Shown one piece after another: positions 5,175-5,840 of a stretch of 5,840 bases of DNA (positions within the stretch are counted from its first letter, which is position 1; every line of letters starts with the position of its first letter). The DNA lies in contig CAIVXP010000365.1 in assembly GCA_903909905.1 (NCBI GenBank), positions 1 through 5,840 of the forward strand. Direction: 5' to 3'. Below the pieces are notes generated by a model that was given only the letters and a program-made list of their open reading frames with translations, did not search any database and was not told where the DNA came from. The position numbers were made by a program, and so were the translations under genes. Origin of the DNA: Akkermansiaceae bacterium. GTDB lineage: Bacteria > Verrucomicrobiota > Verrucomicrobiia > Verrucomicrobiales > Akkermansiaceae.

Positions 5175-5223
5175 ACCCACAGACTACTCTGATCAGCTTT
5201 GGGCCGCTAGCCATATTTTCATA
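5175..5223. promoter_or_regulatory. Short divergent spacer between the DUF4160 gene and the insertion sequence
   Basis: About 50 nt lie between the DUF4160 start and the likely left end of the IS4-family element. Any promoter of the leftward DUF4160/DUF2442 pair must be here or inside the insertion sequence. I see no convincing -35/-10 pair on the minus strand, so the element may have separated the pair from its original promoter; that is inference. Confidence 0.3.
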
Positions 5224-5840
5224 ATCAGGGGTGTCCGGTTAACTGAGGAAATGAAGTTTGCAAATGACACATAATGAACAGTTTGCGAAAAGTTATTGAT
5301 GTCACGCATTTGAACTTCGGAAAGGAATTTTCCAAGTTTTTGACCAATGAACACCGGTCGCTATGTCCTCTCCCAAATAATCGAACTCGTCGATCGCAAG
5401 ACGCTTTCCAGACTCGTTGCCAGATATGGAGCGGAGGAGCGCGTCCGTCATTTCAAGTGCCGACAGCAGTTCATCTGCATGGTCTTCGCTCAAATGACTT
5501 CGCGAGATGGTCTGCGCGACATCGCTACCTGTCTCAACGCCAAGCCCGACACGCTTTATCACCTTGGCTTTTGCGAACCGGTTGCCAAATCGACGCTGGC
5601 CGAAGCCAACGAAAACAGGGACTGGCGGATTTGGGAGGATCTCGCAAAGAGCCTGATCCGCAAAGCCAAGCCCCTTTATGCCGAAGAAGATCTCGGCATC
5701 GATCTGGACAATACGATCTATGCGCTGGATTCCACGACAATCGACTTGTCGCTTACCTTGTTTCCGTGGGCCGATTTTCGACAAACCAAGGCGGGTATCA
5801 AGATGCACACCCAGATCGACCTGCGTGGCCCAATTCCGAC
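5224..5840 (+). mobile_element. IS4-family insertion sequence, left part (continues past the window)
   Basis: The element is defined by its IS4-family transposase. Its left end is placed near 5224-5242, where atcaggggtgtccggttaac resembles the terminal sequences I recall for this IS4 subgroup. The boundary is approximate because the right end, matching inverted repeat and target duplication lie outside the window. The roughly 120 nt between this end and the ATG hold no other gene. Confidence 0.6.
5347..5840 (+). CDS. IS4-family transposase, N-terminal 164 residues (3' end outside window)
   Basis: The enzyme cuts and joins transposon ends with a DDE active site. The visible part starts MNTGRYVLSQIIELVDRKTL, followed by VRHFKCRQQFICMVFAQMTS and RDGLRDIATCLN, an N-terminal DUF4372-like domain (about 1-75). 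Next come YHLGF, KSTLAEANENRDWRIWEDLA (81-100) and YALDSTTIDLSL (125-136). Asp128 in that last motif should be the first catalytic Asp; FPWADFRQTKAGIKMHTQID follows. The remaining Asp and Glu lie beyond the window. The same pattern (HFTCWNQ, YHLG, ANENRD, DSTTIDL) marks the Bacteroides-type IS4 group. The frame is open from the ATG to the window edge with no frameshift, so the copy could be intact. No Shine-Dalgarno precedes the ATG. Members are about 370-400 residues, so well over half is missing here. Confidence 0.92.
   Translation, partial: MNTGRYVLSQIIELVDRKTLSRLVARYGAEERVRHFKCRQQFICMVFAQMTSRDGLRDIATCLNAKPDTLYHLGFCEPVAKSTLAEANENRDWRIWEDLAKSLIRKAKPLYAEEDLGIDLDNTIYALDSTTIDLSLTLFPWADFRQTKAGIKMHTQIDLRGPIP

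Noticed and set aside
4667..5213. The 8-mer gctagcca at 4667-4674 and 5206-5213, flanking the DUF2442/DUF4160 pair, as possible attachment or target-site repeats
   Set aside because: An 8-nt match between two spacers is close to chance and the flanking bases do not extend it.
5302..5808. A 168-codon minus-strand frame across the transposase
   Set aside because: The plus strand gives a continuous IS4-family transposase with its signature motifs.

Overview
The window looks like a chromosomal segment from a GC-rich bacterium, most likely of the phylum Verrucomicrobiota. Three things point there: a GYF-like/CD225 protein paired with a DUF2752 membrane protein; intergenic families built on CACGAA units, GGAGGCGCAGAG and ACCACTGAT...CTGATTTACTGAT hairpins, which I recall from such genomes; and the near absence of Shine-Dalgarno sequences before clear starts. 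This is inference; there is no rRNA or other decisive marker.

Positions 1-2075 hold a tightly packed leftward cluster, read from right to left: a GYF-like/CD225 membrane protein, a DUF2752 membrane protein (6-nt gap), pdxJ (54-nt gap) and acpS (2-nt gap, cut by the window's left edge). PdxJ closes the pyridoxine 5'-phosphate ring for vitamin B6. AcpS loads the phosphopantetheine arm onto acyl carrier protein. The pdxJ-acpS pairing is a classic conserved one; the two small membrane proteins upstream have no known function. Divergently, fabV (2163-3353) encodes an NADH-dependent enoyl-ACP reductase with its catalytic Tyr235/Lys244 intact. AcpS and FabV therefore both serve type II fatty acid synthesis from the two sides of an 87-nt divergent gap.

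Positions 3354-4699 hold one leftward gene for a short CorA-type divalent-cation channel or transporter, set between two repeat-rich spacers. Two kinds of element flank it: a GGAGGCGCAGAG element in inverted orientation and an ACCACTGAT hairpin whose right arm recurs as an exact 29-nt direct copy. The left spacer also carries a GC-rich hairpin just after fabV and a 9-nt CACGAA tandem repeat.

Positions 4700-5840 look like an accessory patch that is visibly more AT-rich than fabV. A leftward pair of small genes, DUF4160 then DUF2442, overlaps by 38 nt. It is followed by the left end and the first 164 codons of a rightward IS4-family transposase that runs off the window. No tRNA, rRNA, CRISPR array, riboswitch or replication origin was seen. 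The best candidates for something less described are the repeat-bracketed cation transporter gene, the DUF4160/DUF2442 pair beside the insertion sequence, and the linkage of the CD225/DUF2752 pair to pdxJ-acpS.
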